A DNA stretch of 64,000 bases from Anolis sagrei (taxonomy: Eukaryota > Chordata > Lepidosauria > Squamata > Anolidae), in assembly GCF_037176765.1 (NCBI RefSeq), contig NC_090022.1, positions 60,529,209 to 60,593,208 of the forward strand. Reading direction: 5' to 3'. A model generated the notes under the pieces. The model was not told the origin of the DNA. It made no database searches and worked only from the letters and a program-made list of their open reading frames with translations. Below are positions 29,183 to 41,039 of the stretch, one piece after another. Positions within the stretch are counted from its first letter, which is position 1; each line of letters opens with the position of its first letter. A program made the translations under genes and the position numbers.

Positions 29183-30999
29183 GTCCACACATGTATATGT
29201 ATCAAAACTACAGTCTCAAATATAGTTACGTGGAGGCCCTCATAGGACTGGCTCCCACTGCAATTAAAATTATATCTCAGCATAGCAACCATTGTGAAGT
29301 CTTGCATTACCTGTACTCAGCCCAGCCAATAGTCCCTCTACAGCTATAGTTTTACTCTATGAGGACAAAAAAACAACAACAGTATCTGAGACATCAAGAG
29401 CAAAAATAACAAAAGCAGCAAAGACAGCAATGCCTTACGTTAAAAGTGAGCTACAGCTATTGGCACAGATTTTATGTGAAGCAGTAAGGACCAGAAAGAC
29501 CTCATCCGTCTAATAAGACAAAAAAAACAGTATTTGATGCATTAAGAGCAAAAAGAACAAAAGCAGCAAAGACAGCAATGCCTTACGTTAAAGGTGAGCT
29601 ACAGCCATTGGCACTATTCTTAAATTTTAATTATTACATTTGGCCCAGCCATTGGTTTTAAACGTTGTTGTGTTACTGCTATTGTTTGTTTATTTTTTGT
29701 TATGCGTTTTATTTTATTGTCTGTATTAATTGTTGTTATTGCTTTATCACTGATGTATTGTGGGCTCGGCCTCATGTAAGCTGCACTGAGTCCCTCAAGA
29801 AATGGTAGTGGGGTATAAATAAAGTTTATTATTATTATATTATTATGTGAAGCAGTAAGGATCAGAAAGACCTCATCCATCTAACAGTTATTTCCTGCCT
29901 TTTCCCCAGCCTTGGTACACTTTAGAGCAGGAGTCGTGGGGAATTTTTGACCTTTCTGAGCTGAATGGACTGCAGCTCCTATTATCCTCACTGCTGGATA
30001 TTTATTTATTTACTATATTTATATCCCGCCTTTCTCGACCCTGAAGGGGGACTCAAGGCAGCTTAAAGCAGAGGCAAAATTCAATGCCTTAAACAATTCA
30101 ACAATTAGATAAATATTCAATTAAAAAACTGTGCAAACTTAAAAGCAATTAAAAACATAACAATACCAATGGATAGAGCTGATAGGAGTTGTGGTCCAAG
30201 CTCTGGAGGATCAAACATACCAAATCAGACGTTTTCCGTTTTGTCAGAAGAGTCTAGAGAAGATTTACCAGATTTTCAAGCTTAGTATTGTTTCCCCAAA
30301 AACCTGACTGGGAATGAGATAAGCGCTTAGAACAGAGCTTTTCAGACATCTCATGTTGGTGACACTTTTCAGACACACAGTCCCCGAGTTACAAACATCT
30401 GACTTACAAATGACTCATTGTTACAAATAGGGGTGAGACAACAGGAAGTGATAGAAATCTACCCCTAGGAAGGGAAATTCATTCCTGAAAGAGTTATCAT
30501 GGAGAAAAGGTGTCTCCATTGAAGCTTTATCACCCATTCTCATTTCAACAAATAGCCGAATTTTACACACAAGGGAAAAAAGATGGTTCTATGCTGTTGA
30601 TTTTTTAACAGCAACTGAAAGTAACTATTTTAGGATTTTTTTAAGCAAAAGCTTTCCAAACAGTGTGTCATGACTCCTTGTGTCAGCTGCAGTGTACAGG
30701 TGTATTACATGACTTAATGAAAAAGCCTCCTACAAGGATGGTGAAACATCAAGACATTTTTCACCTTCCAATTATCACAGGGACAAAAAGGGAAGCGAAA
30801 TCTTTTGAACGGGCAGAAGCAGCAAAACAAAAACCACCTTATGCCAAAACAATTAAATCACTGCTTCTGTGTCTTTTATTTTTATAGTGGACACTCTGCA
30901 GCTCTAGAAGTCCCCTCGGGGAGATACAGTGGACTATAAAGTATATTATTATTATTATTTTACTGACACAAAGGCACAAAAGTGCACTATGTCACACCA

Positions 31000-31380
31000 A
31001 ATGAGATCAATATGCTGGATTTCATATAAAAAAAATCACAAGTTGAACACTTCCCAAGTGTCTAAGACTGTGTGATGTAATTTCGAATGATGCATGCAGA
31101 TCCAAGTAAGGTAGCCTTTTGCAGTTGACAGATTGTGATTTTGTCAATGTTTATTGTTTCCAAATGCCGACTGAGATCTTTTGGCACGGCACCCAGTGTG
31201 CCAATGACCACTGGGACCACCTGTACTAGTTTATGCCAGTCTTTGCAGTTCAATTTTGAGGTCTTGATAGTGGCTGACGTTTTCCTGTTGTTTTTCCTCA
31301 ATGCGGCTGTCACCTGGTATGGCGGCATCAAGAATCCAGACTTTTCTTTTCCACAATCGTGATGTCTGGTGTATTGTGTT
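31000..31380 (-). mobile_element. Dong/R4-like LINE fragment (copy B)
   Basis: This is the counterpart of A 6640-7047. Minus-strand frames encode HKLVQVVPVVIGTLGAVPKD and [20 protein letters not shown]. It stops where copy B loses about 5.4 kb relative to A, joining 31379 directly to sequence matching A 12428. Confidence 0.65.
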
Positions 31381-32273
31381 CTAGTAAATGGAATATACGT
31401 TTTCATTGGTTTCCAAAGACAAATCATTTCATTGGTCTAAGCTAGCTACACAGTTGTTCATTTATTGTTTATGATTTTGATTGACATAACAATGACACAA
31501 CTATAGTCTATTGTTCTCTGACCATGACTGTATCTTATCTGTTAGTCTGTTGCAAACATGGCTCCAGAGCAACTGGGAAACTTGGGGAGTACTAACTAGC
31601 CACCACCTAGCTGCTTTTGTCCAGATGTACTGTTAACCTTGAATAGTAACTTCTTCTCTGGAGCACTGATTTCTCAGGTGATCAGCATTTTCTGTAAACA
31701 TAGGCCTTCAGAAACAGGCCAATATGGCAGTAAATCCTGACATATAGGCATTGGCAACATCTCTGAAAATATGATTACACTTTTTGTCATGGTATCATAT
31801 CCAGAATAATGGCAGCCATGGCTTTCTGCTCAACCAGTGGATAAGGAGGACTTGTGTCCTCCGCTGCACCCATTAACAAGACAAGGAAGGAGAGAAAATC
31901 CGTTGATTTGTATGGGAGAGCTTAAGGTGATTAAAGGTAGCTCTCAACTGGGGCGGGCTGTGGAGGCAAATAGCCTAGAACTAAATACTTTCCAGCCTGC
32001 AATCTTGAGGCTGTTTTCACAGCTGACGCGAAGTGCCTCTTTCGCTTGTAAATATAGGAGAGTGGGCTGTAAACACAATCTTAGAGTGCATCTACATTGT
32101 AGAATGAATGCAGTTTGATACCACTTTAACTGCTGTAGCGCAATGATACGAAATCATGGGAGCTGTAGTTCTACAAAACCTTTTAGTCTTCTCTACCAAA
32201 AAATGCTGGTGCCCCCCCCCCCCCCCCAAGGTACAAATCCCAGGATTCTATAGTACTGAGCCATGGAAGTTAA

Positions 32274-32717
32274 AGTATGTCCAGAGGAGGGTGACTAAAA
32301 TGATCAAGGGTCTGGAGAACAAGCCCTATGAGGAGCAGCTTAAAGAGCTGGGCATGTTTAGACTGAAGAAGAGAAGGCTGAGAGGAAAAGTGATGGCCAT
32401 GTATAAACGTGAGAAGAAGTCATAGGGAGGAGGGAGCAAGCTTGTTTTCTGCTGCCCTGGAGACTAGGATGTGGAACAATGGCTTCAAACTACGAGAAAG
32501 GAGATTCCACGTGAACATTAGAAAGAACTTTCTATCTGTGAGAGCTGTTCAGCATTGGAACTCTCTGCCCCAGAGTGTGGTGGAGGTTCTTTTGGAGGCT
32601 TTTAAATAGAGGCTGGGTAGCCATCTGTCAGGGATGCTTTGAATGCGATTTTCCTGCTTCTTGGCAGGGGGTTGGACTGGGTGGCCCATGAGGTCTCTTC
32701 CAACTCTGTGATTCTAT
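32274..32717 (+). mobile_element. CR1 LINE 3' end (copy B)
   Basis: This is the counterpart of A 15474-15915, with the same stop and the same GTGATTCTATG terminus, differing by only a few bases. It was present before the duplication. Confidence 0.9.
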
Positions 32718-34793
32718 GTGGGAAACCATTCATTCTACAGTGTTAATGTAAGTCCTGAGGTGAGATACAGTTTGTGCCTTAGTGCAGTGTTCAACAAGGT
32801 TTGCATTTGTGTGTGTGGAGCAGGTATGGTTAATGTCTTGGTCCTTCCTGCTCCAGTCTTTTCATGCTTACGGTTTCTTCAAGTGCCTTTATGCTCAAAA
32901 CATGAGGGTGAAATCATTCTTGCCTCCCATGTGACCTATTGCTGTGAGGATTGTCATCATCTGGATATTTACTTGTGATGAACCTCTGGGGACCGGGGTT
33001 TGATTCTCTCTCGGCCATTGAAACTCACTGGGTGATCTTAGGCAAGTCTCATACTCTCGGATGCAAAAATCCCAGGCCTTAGGGTTGTCATAAGTCGGAA
33101 AGCACCTGAAGGCACACAGTAACAAAGCCCTGCTGATCTTTGCTGCCTGTGGTTCTTGTGTTCATTTTAATACAGGTCGGTTTTCTGGGTCATGATTATG
33201 TCACTCTCAGTCTAAGTATGCTTCCCCTCCATGTGTCAAGTATCAATTTATTTACTGCCTCCATTCTTCTTCTAAAAGAAAAGCAGTGTCTTGATTAGTA
33301 TACATACACATATTTTGTGGAGTGAGCAGCAGCTAATGGCTTGGAGTTGATCATTTCCTGATGGAGTTGGACACCTTCTTTCTATGCTTTCTGGCCATTG
33401 CCAGAAGAGCTAGGAAATGAAATGCTCATTACAGGTAGACTATATTGGTGGCTTTATGTGTCTCCTCTGTATTGAGCAGTTATTGCTACCGTTGTTGTGT
33501 GCCTTCAGATTGTTTCTGACTTATGTTGTCCTCAGGCAAATATATCATGGGGTTTTCTTGGTAGGATTTGTTCAGAGAGAGAGTTTTACTTGTTTTCTTC
33601 TGAGGCTGAAAAAGAGGGATTTCCTCAAGATTATCCTGTGGGTTTCTAGGGCTAAGCAGGGATTTCAACCCTGATCTCCAAAATCCTAATCCAACACTCA
33701 AACCACTACACCATGTTTGTTCCACCTCCTCCTCTTCTTCCTCTTGGAGTCATGCCATCCTCCAGAAATTGTTGGACTGCATTTCCCACCAACTCTATCC
33801 AATGTGATGAGGAATGTAGATAGTTGAGTAATAAAGTCATGTTTTGTTCTCTTGCATAATAATGATGGGTCCTTGATCTATATCCAGTTGTTAATCTCAA
33901 GAACAGTAGACCCACTGATCTCGGAGAACATGCTAAATTAACTTTTATGTAAATTCCATTGATTCAATGGGTCTACTCTCATAGGGACTAACAGTGGATT
34001 TAGAGCCATGTTTTAACTTGTATATTATGTATTTTTAAATTTTAGTATTTTCCTATTTGTAGTAACGCACACTTAACTGCTTTGAGATTATATTTGTGAT
34101 TTTCCCCACCTCTGTTGCAGGACAAGTGTTGGATAACTGGAGCCGAGCTCCATGGAGCTTCTCATCTATAACTGGCTTCTTTTGGGGAATAGCAGACTTT
34201 GTCGTTACGTTGTAAGTAGAATTATTATCCTAATTGACCGCTTTGAGTCCCCCCAGGGTTGAGAAAGGCAGTATATCAATACTGTAGATAAATAAATAAA
34301 TAAATTCTTTATTTGCATAGCTTTCTTTTTAAGAGCCACCTGAATCTTGTGTACTGCCAGGAATGGGAGAGTCAATACATATATGTGCAGATGTGACTCA
34401 GTTAACAAAGCTCCTCTGCTTTTTGATGACCCACTTTTTTACCATTTTGAATTATTAGCATCTAGCCCACTCTTTCATGATTAAAACTGTATTAAAATGA
34501 AATCAAATTAAAATGACATCATTACATGGGCTTCCACATTTCGATGATTTCCAGTGTTTCACATTGCTCTGGTTCCTAACATGTCACATAAGTGTTAAAT
34601 TTCCAATCTGAGATTAAAATGGGTGTAGATAATCTTTCTAAAGATGAAATGCCTGGAGCTGAGAAGCTTTAGCAGACATCAATACGTTGCCCAGAAACTT
34701 CATCTTGGTGACTGATTGATCATGGTTCAATATGGTGGGATTCAGGGAACTGGCATGGTATAATGGTTTGAATATTGGATTAAGACTCTAGGA

Positions 34794-35147
34794 CAGGGGA
34801 TCTCAAACTTTTTAAACAGAGGGCCAGGTTGCAATCCCTCAAACTGTTGGAGGACCGGATTATAATTTGAAAAAAAAATGAATGAATTCCTATGCACACT
34901 GCACATATCTTATTTGTAGTGCAAAAAAAAGCTTGAACACAATACAATAATTAAAATGAAGAACAGTTTCAACAAATATAAACCTATTAGTATTTCAATG
35001 GGAAGTGCTTTTGGCTGATGAGATTGGATTGTTGTTGTTGTTGTTGTGTGCTTTCAAGTCTAGACTTAGGTTGACCCTGAGCGAGGGCCAGGTAAATGAC
35101 CTTGGAGGGCTGTATCTGGCCCTCGGGCCTTAGTTTGAGGACCCCTG
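34794..35147 (+). mobile_element. 354-bp hAT MITE, copy B only
   Basis: Perfect 8-bp duplications CTCTAGGA flank it at 34786-34793 and 35148-35155. The inverted ends are CAGGGGATCTCAAACTTT and TAGTTTGAGGACCCCTG. Copy A has a single CTCTAGGA (near 19004-19011) and no insert. It interrupts the MIR-like SINE of SELENOK intron 2. A decayed relative of its right end is at about 5795-5818. Confidence 0.95.
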
Positions 35148-35519
35148 CTCTAGGAGACCAAGGTTAAAATCCCTACTCAGCTATGGAAGCCCTTGGGCAA
35201 GTCAAAATCTCTTTGCCTTATAGGAGGGCAATCAGCAACCCCTTCTGAATTGAAACTTGACAAGAAAGGTCTATAGTAAGGTTGGCACTGGTCAAAGTTT
35301 ACTTGTAGACACAGAAGATTTGGTGGACCTAAAACATCCAAGGCATTAAAGATATATAGAATTTAAAATAGGTTTTACTTCAAGAATAAATAATTCTGGT
35401 TAATTTTTAGTTCAGTATATATAAATGAGCAAAAAAGTGGGCCAACTTTTTAAAAAAACATTCAGTTACAAGACAACAAATATTTAATACAAATTTTACA
35501 ATTTATAGTTCACTACTTT

Positions 35520-35848
35520 TGGTCCCCTGGTGGCGCAGTAGAGTAAACCATTGAGATGCTGAACTTGCTGACCAAAAGGTTGGCAGTTAAAATCCGGGGA
35601 GCAGAGTGAGCTCCCACTGTTAGCCCAATTCCTGCCAACCTAGCAGTCCGAAAACATGCAAATGTGATTAGATCAATAAGTACAGCTTCTGCGGGAAAGT
35701 AACAACTCTCCATGCAGTCATGCTAGCCTCATGACCTCGGAGTTGTCTTTGAACAATGCCTGCTCTTTGGCTTAGAAATGGAGATGAGCACCACCAGAAT
35801 CAGACATGACTAGTTTAAATGTCAGGGGAAACTTTTTCCTTGCTGTTG
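35520..35848 (+). mobile_element. tRNA-derived SINE (family 2), copy B
   Basis: This is the counterpart of A 19640-19965, with the same head and tail and a few substitutions. Confidence 0.85.
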
Positions 35849-37679
35849 CTGAATGGTGTTTGCGTCTCACTTAATATGTTGCTGAATATTGCATACAATT
35901 CTAGCAATGCTAAACTGTTTGGAGGGTTTTGTTTTGTTTGAGGTTTTGTTTCGGCTTTCAGATAACAGTAGTGTTCTTTTTATTAGTTTCCAGAGCATTA
36001 TTCATCCAGACCTGACGAAAGGGTCTACATCTTCTCCTACTTCAAGATACGCTGATGGAAGAGGGTACAGTCTTTTCCCTTTAATTTAGATGGTACACAT
36101 TATGCAAAATCCTGCTGTGTTAGCAAGCAGGAATAGTGTGTGGGTTTCTCTTCTAACTGAAATATAATTACATCGAATGGAAAGACTTTAGAACCTGTTC
36201 TTATCCAAACTCAATAAGTAGGTTTTACTCAAGATGTGGAATGAGAAGGACTTGACTTCTCATACGGGACTTGTGAATGAATATGCCTATACAAATCAAC
36301 CTTAACCTCAGCCAATCATATCCTATCACAGTAGATCGATTGCTTATGGAAGTTTTGCTTTATGTTGAAAATTTGAATATGAATTGAAATGGCACATCAG
36401 TGCTGCATTAGACGTTAAACTTATGTGCAAGTTTAGTAAAATTAAACTCTTCCAAACTCAGTTCAATGAGAAGGACTTTTATTTGAGTACTTCCTGATAA
36501 GAAGTTTTCTCCATTATGTTATAAACTGATTCTAGTGATCTGAATGTGTCTCATCCTCTAATTTTAAAATAGTTACTGTGTGAAAGTCTATGGGATACCT
36601 CAGTTATTCTCTTTGAACAATATATCAGGATTTTCTTGCTTTTTAGCATTTTGTTAATGAGATCAGAAAGCTTAATTGGATTTATTTTAGAGTCAATGAT
36701 AAACCTGAGATAATTGATTGTGGGCTAATAATTCATGCTGTTGTTCACTTATTAAGCAAACTGATGAGAGGTATACATAATTCAGCATTTGTTAAATTAT
36801 GACGGAAAAATGGAGTCACTAGAGGGGCTTATGAAAATTTTCTCTTTCTTTTTAGACCTCCAAGATTACCTCGTCGTAGAATGGGCCAAATAAGTCATTT
36901 TGGTGGTCCAAGCCGCCCACCAATGGCTAGAGGTAGATGAAGAAGGTAATCTGTGGCCTCGTGCTTCTTATTTGCACCATCAAAACAATTCCATAGTAAA
37001 TTCAAAATTGTATTGTGGCTTTTCATGTTCACACCTTATTTATCACCCAAGGAGTGAAGTCTTCAGCATATAAAATATATTTTCAGGTTAGGAAAAAAGA
37101 TTTGTGAGTGGAAAAATAATTGAATGTTTAGGTTTATCAGGATTTTTCCTTCCCTTTCAGTAGTTCCCAACTTTTGGGCTTCCAGGTGTTTTGGACTTCA
37201 GCTCCCACAGTTCCTAAGCTGCCTGAGATTTCTGGGAGTTGAATACCGTATATTCCGGCGTTTTAGGCGACTTTTGAACTTTTTTTAAAAGTTGGGGGTC
37301 GTGTTATACGCCGGGTACAGATTGGCGAAGGTGGAAGAGAACTTCCCTCCAAGCCCGCAGGGACAACAGCGGCCTAGCGGCCTAGCGGCAGCCCTTTCCC
37401 AACCTAGCAATAATCGAATGCCTTCTTGGAGCGAGGGAGGCAGCGGCGTCCTACCTCTCAACACCTCCACCGGGGTGTTGCTGGTTGTTAGGCCAGGACA
37501 CCTCTCCTCCACCCTGCCAACCTGCCACTGTGTGAGCAGGCCTAGAGGAGCAGCTGCAACCCAGCAGCAGCTTGACGGAGGCTGATGGAAGTCCTCCCCT
37601 GCCTGCAAATGGCTCCTGGAAAAGTGGGAGAGGAGGCCTTTCCTCCGCTCTGGCAGAGCAACCCAGCTAAGTCGCTCTG

Positions 37680-38090
37680 GCAAGAGAGGGAGAGAGGAAG
37701 ATAAAGTGTATGCAGAGAAAGGGGGAAGGAAAGAAAGGTGCCCACGGAGTGAGGGAGAAAAAAGGAAAAGCACACACAAGATGAGAGAGAAGGAGAGAAA
37801 GGCACGCAGAGGGTGAGGGAGAAGGAAAAAAGGCACACATGGGGCGAGGGAGAGGCACACGCGAGGTGAGGGAGAAGGGAAAAAAGGTACACGCAGGGTG
37901 AGGGAGAAGAAAGGTGAACGTGGGTCGAGGGAGGAGAAAAGGGCACGCACATGGCAAGAGAGAGGGAGAAAGAAGTGCACACGGGGCGAGGAAGAAGAAA
38001 ATAAATGTGTATGGGGCAAGGGAGAAGGAGAGAAAGGTGTGCAGCCAGAAAGCGCAGAGGAAAGAAAGGTGCAATGAAAGAGGAGGAAAA
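37680..38090 (+). repeat. Purine-rich GAGGGAGAAGG block
   Basis: Imperfect units of about 45 bases built on GGGCGAGGGAGAAGGAAAAAAGGCACAC-type phrases lie inside the 2.3-kb element. Long frames on either strand are artefacts of this composition. Confidence 0.75.
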
Positions 38091-38354
38091 GACAGCTGGG
38101 TTGCTATGCAGAGAGTTGAGGGTCCTAGCAAGAGGTTCCTGCGGCTGAAAGAAGCCCTTCTTTCAGCCTCACACCTTCCTGGCATCATCCTCCGTGGAGC
38201 AGCTGCTGGGCTGCAGCCGCTCCTGTAGGCGGGCCCAGGAGCGGAGGGGAGCCATCCCCAGGCCTGCGGAGAAGAATGGAGAAGGCTCCGTGCTTTATGT
38301 TGCAGCAGCGTTTGCAGGCGCCTCCCAGGAGATAGCTGTGGCAGGAAGGAAAAT

Positions 38355-38945
38355 GCAGGCTCCCAATTTCCAAGGTCTGTTTTCCCCAGAGCCCCCAGTA
38401 TTCTCTTGTTATTCATGGGAGTTCTCTGTGCCAAGTTTAGTCCAATTCCATGGCTGTTGGGGTTTCAGAATGCTCTTTGATTCCAGAGAACTATAAATCC
38501 TAGGCAGCTCCCAGTTTCCAAGGTCTGTTTTCCCCAGAGCCCCCAGTATTCTCTTGTTATTCATGGGAGTTCTCTGTGCCAAGTTTAGTCCAATTCCATG
38601 GCTGTTGGGGTTTGAGAATGCTCTTTGATTGCAGAGAACTATAAATCCCAAGCAGCTCCCAATTTCCAAGGTCTGTTTTCCCCAGAGCCCCCAGTATTCT
38701 CTTGTTATTCATGGGTGTTCTCTGTGCCAAGTTTATTCCAATTCCATGGCTGTTGGGGTTTCAGAATGCTCTTTGATTCCAGAGAACTATAAATCCTAGG
38801 CAGCTCCCAATTTCCAAGGTCTGTTTTCCCCAGACATCTCAGTATTCTCTTTTTGTTCATGGAAGTTCTCTGTGCCAAGTTTAGTCCATAAATCCCAAGT
38901 TTAGTCTATAAATCCCAAACAGCTCCCAATTTCCAAGGTCTGTTT
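38355..38945 (+). repeat. About 149-bp minisatellite, 4-5 units
   Basis: The phrase CTCCCAATTTCCAAGGTCTG recurs at about 38358, 38506, 38655, 38804 and 38924 (last spacing shorter). It lies within the 2.3-kb element and is probably carried with it. Confidence 0.9.
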
Positions 38946-40732
38946 TCCCCAATGTTCAAATTTGGGCATATTGAGTGTTCATGCCCAGTTTGGTCCAGAT
39001 CAATAGTTGTTTGGGTTCAAAGTGCTTACTGGATGTGTGAACTACATCTCCCATTAATTCTTTCCAAACCCCTCCAGTATTTTCTGTTGATCATGGGGGT
39101 TCTGTGTGCCAATTTGGTCCAGGTCTGTAATACATGAAGGTCTCATTGGTCTGTAGAAGAATCGGTTCAAGGTACTGCAAATCCGATCATCTCTTGTCTA
39201 TCGTCCCCCAAACATTGTTTTTCTGATTAATCACTATGCTTTAATTATGTTCCATTTGTAACAATGAAATCCTGCATATCAAATTTTACATTACGATTCA
39301 TAAGAGTAGCACAATTACAGTTATGGATTGTGTGATTTTAATAAATCGATGTAATTGTTTTTAGATGTTTTTAATTCTTTCGTTTGGATCTCCCTCCTTC
39401 TCTCCCTCCCTTCACAAGGTGGGAGGAGGAGGCAGAAGAGGGGTGGTCTTATACGGTGAGTATATCCCAAACTCCATATTTTAACTGGAAAAGTTGGGGG
39501 TCGTCTTATACGCCCAGTCGTCTTATATGCCGGAATATACGGTAATAATAATAACAATAACAACAACAATAATAATATATTAAACTTTATTTATACCCCG
39601 CTACCATCTCCCCAAAGGAGACTCGAGGCAGCTAACATGAGGCCAAGTCCAAAAATAACAATCCAGCAAAACATGATTCAAAGAAACAAAATAGCATCAA
39701 AATTAACACAAGAAATGACAAAATAAAATAAACAGTCTCAAAATAACATGGTAGAGAAATGAAACACGGAGCGGGCCAAATGTGCGAAGAATAAAATTGA
39801 TACAATTGGTAAATCCCTGGGTGAGATATGAAAAATGTGTGTCTGGGGGATAATGTGTTTCTAAGGGAGGAGAAGCTAAAAAGCGGCAGAAAGAGGTAGG
39901 CATTCAAACATCTGGTGGCCCAAAGCTTGGGAACCAAATACGGAATATGTGCAATTGACATTTGGAATGGCCCAGTTTATGTACTTGGATCATGTGATTT
40001 TAATATTTTTATTAGGTGTTTTAATCTTTATATTTCATGTTTTATGTCTTTTTATTGTATCTTATGATGAATTGTCCCACTGATTTTATACTTTGTTATG
40101 GCATTGGTTGTAATTTGGTGTACGTTTGTAAGGCATCGAATTTTGCCACCATTTCTGTGTAAACTGCTTTGAGAAAAGCAGTTTTCTCACAGGTGTGAGA
40201 AAAGCAGTATATAAATATTGTAAATAAATAAACCACTGGACATCTCCTTCAAAGAGGAGGCAGCCAGACATACACATTCACAAGACAGGAAGGACCTGCC
40301 AGATGAGTTTTCAGTAAAATAAGTTGAGAAGCCCCATAAAAACGAGAGAATAACCTGACATTTACTTATAATGTGTTAATTGGTGTAGCAGTATGGTCGT
40401 GTTTTCTTCATGCAACCTGGATATTGTGAGTTATGTTCAAAATACATACTTATACACCAGGCTAGATATTCTAATGCATTGGCAAAGATACTAAGAGCAT
40501 AGTTTCTCCTAGAACTAGTTTCTTTGGTTGTAGCCAATGTAAGGACTATCATGATGACAAATGTCAAAAAATTAATCAGATTTTCCTTCCCTTTAGGTAA
40601 ATGCCTCCTTCAAAAAGGAGGCAGCCAGACATACACATCTGCAAGATGGGAATGACCTGCTGAGGGATGAACTGATGGGGGCCTGTGGGTTGCAATTGTG
40701 TTGTCTGAAAGATTCCCTGCTCTGCCAATTGG

Positions 40733-40798
40733 CAGAACCATGACGTTGTCCTGGGAATTCCTTGTTCTGGGATCCAGGGCAACTGAAAAGCAGTTCTG
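40733..40798 (+). promoter_or_regulatory. SELENOK: SECIS element in the duplicated SELENOK
   Basis: This stem-loop is identical to that of copy A across both helices, the ATGA/TGA quartet and the apical AA. CAGAAC is at 40733-40738, ATGA at 40740-40743, TGA at 40784-40786 and GTTCTG at 40793-40798. A downstream AATAAA is at 41017-41022. Confidence 0.85.
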
Positions 40799-41039
40799 TT
40801 AAATTAAATGCATCTCTGTACTGCCTTTTTGTATAGCTTGTGATTATGTTGTTGTCGTTGTAGAGTTCCTGGGAAAATATATGGCTTTGCAAAACTCTGG
40901 CTTTGTGTCTTTATCTTAAAACGGAAAATTACTGGTATTTTAAAGGCTCACACATCATGGACATGAAGATATATTTTATAAAGGGAACTTCGATATACAT
41001 TAAATATGGGAGAGTGAATAAAAAAGATCCACTACGTTC

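Larger units (their letters stand above)
29185..34120. other. Copy B, non-genic part upstream of the SELENOK remnant
   Basis: This is the counterpart of A 1-18355 without the A-specific insertions. It contains an L2 tail (29640-29847), an L2/CR1-like tail (29998-30160), the empty hAT site CAAAACAA (30845-30852), a Dong/R4-like LINE fragment (31000-31380, minus), a deletion junction near 31380, a second deletion junction at 31719-31770, a MITE (32085-32270), a CR1 end (32274-32717), a MIR-like piece (32975-33060) and unassigned intron-like sequence. Confidence 0.75.
37246..39542 (+). mobile_element. 2.3-kb terminal-inverted-repeat element, copy B only
   Basis: The ends CCGTATATTCCGGC and GCCGGAATATACGG are perfect inverted repeats flanked by TA on both sides. 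Subterminal GTTGGGGGTCG...TTATACGCC blocks also match in inverted orientation (37297-37314; 39493-39513). Copy A is uninterrupted at the same point (about 21553). It lies in the AAT tail of an older L2. No transposase is recognised, only low-complexity frames. Superfamily not assigned; a TA target would fit Tc1/mariner-like elements. Confidence 0.85.
34121..40600 (+). pseudogene. SELENOK: Selenoprotein K, duplicated copy without promoter and exon 1
   Basis: Exons 2-5 are at 34121-34211, 35987-36064, 36856-36945 and 40597-40600, with intact splice sites and no frameshift. Exon 1 (MVYISN) and the CpG promoter are absent because 2.1 kb between two 52-bp repeats was lost. Relative to copy A I count 11 coding differences in 259 exon bases, and all change the amino acid: R-W, D-G and M-T in exon 2; R-K and S-P in exon 3; G-R, R-Q, P-R, G-R, G-R and G-R in exon 4. 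Copy A keeps the state I remember from other vertebrates at several of them. The Sec TGA (36938-36940) and SECIS remain. Most likely an unexpressed or mis-expressed pseudogene; a transcript from another promoter cannot be excluded. Confidence 0.9.

Noticed and set aside
37285-38434. Overlapping Pro/Ser/Leu-rich open frames on the minus strand
   Set aside because: They read through GAGGGAGAAGG-type low-complexity blocks inside a non-autonomous element.
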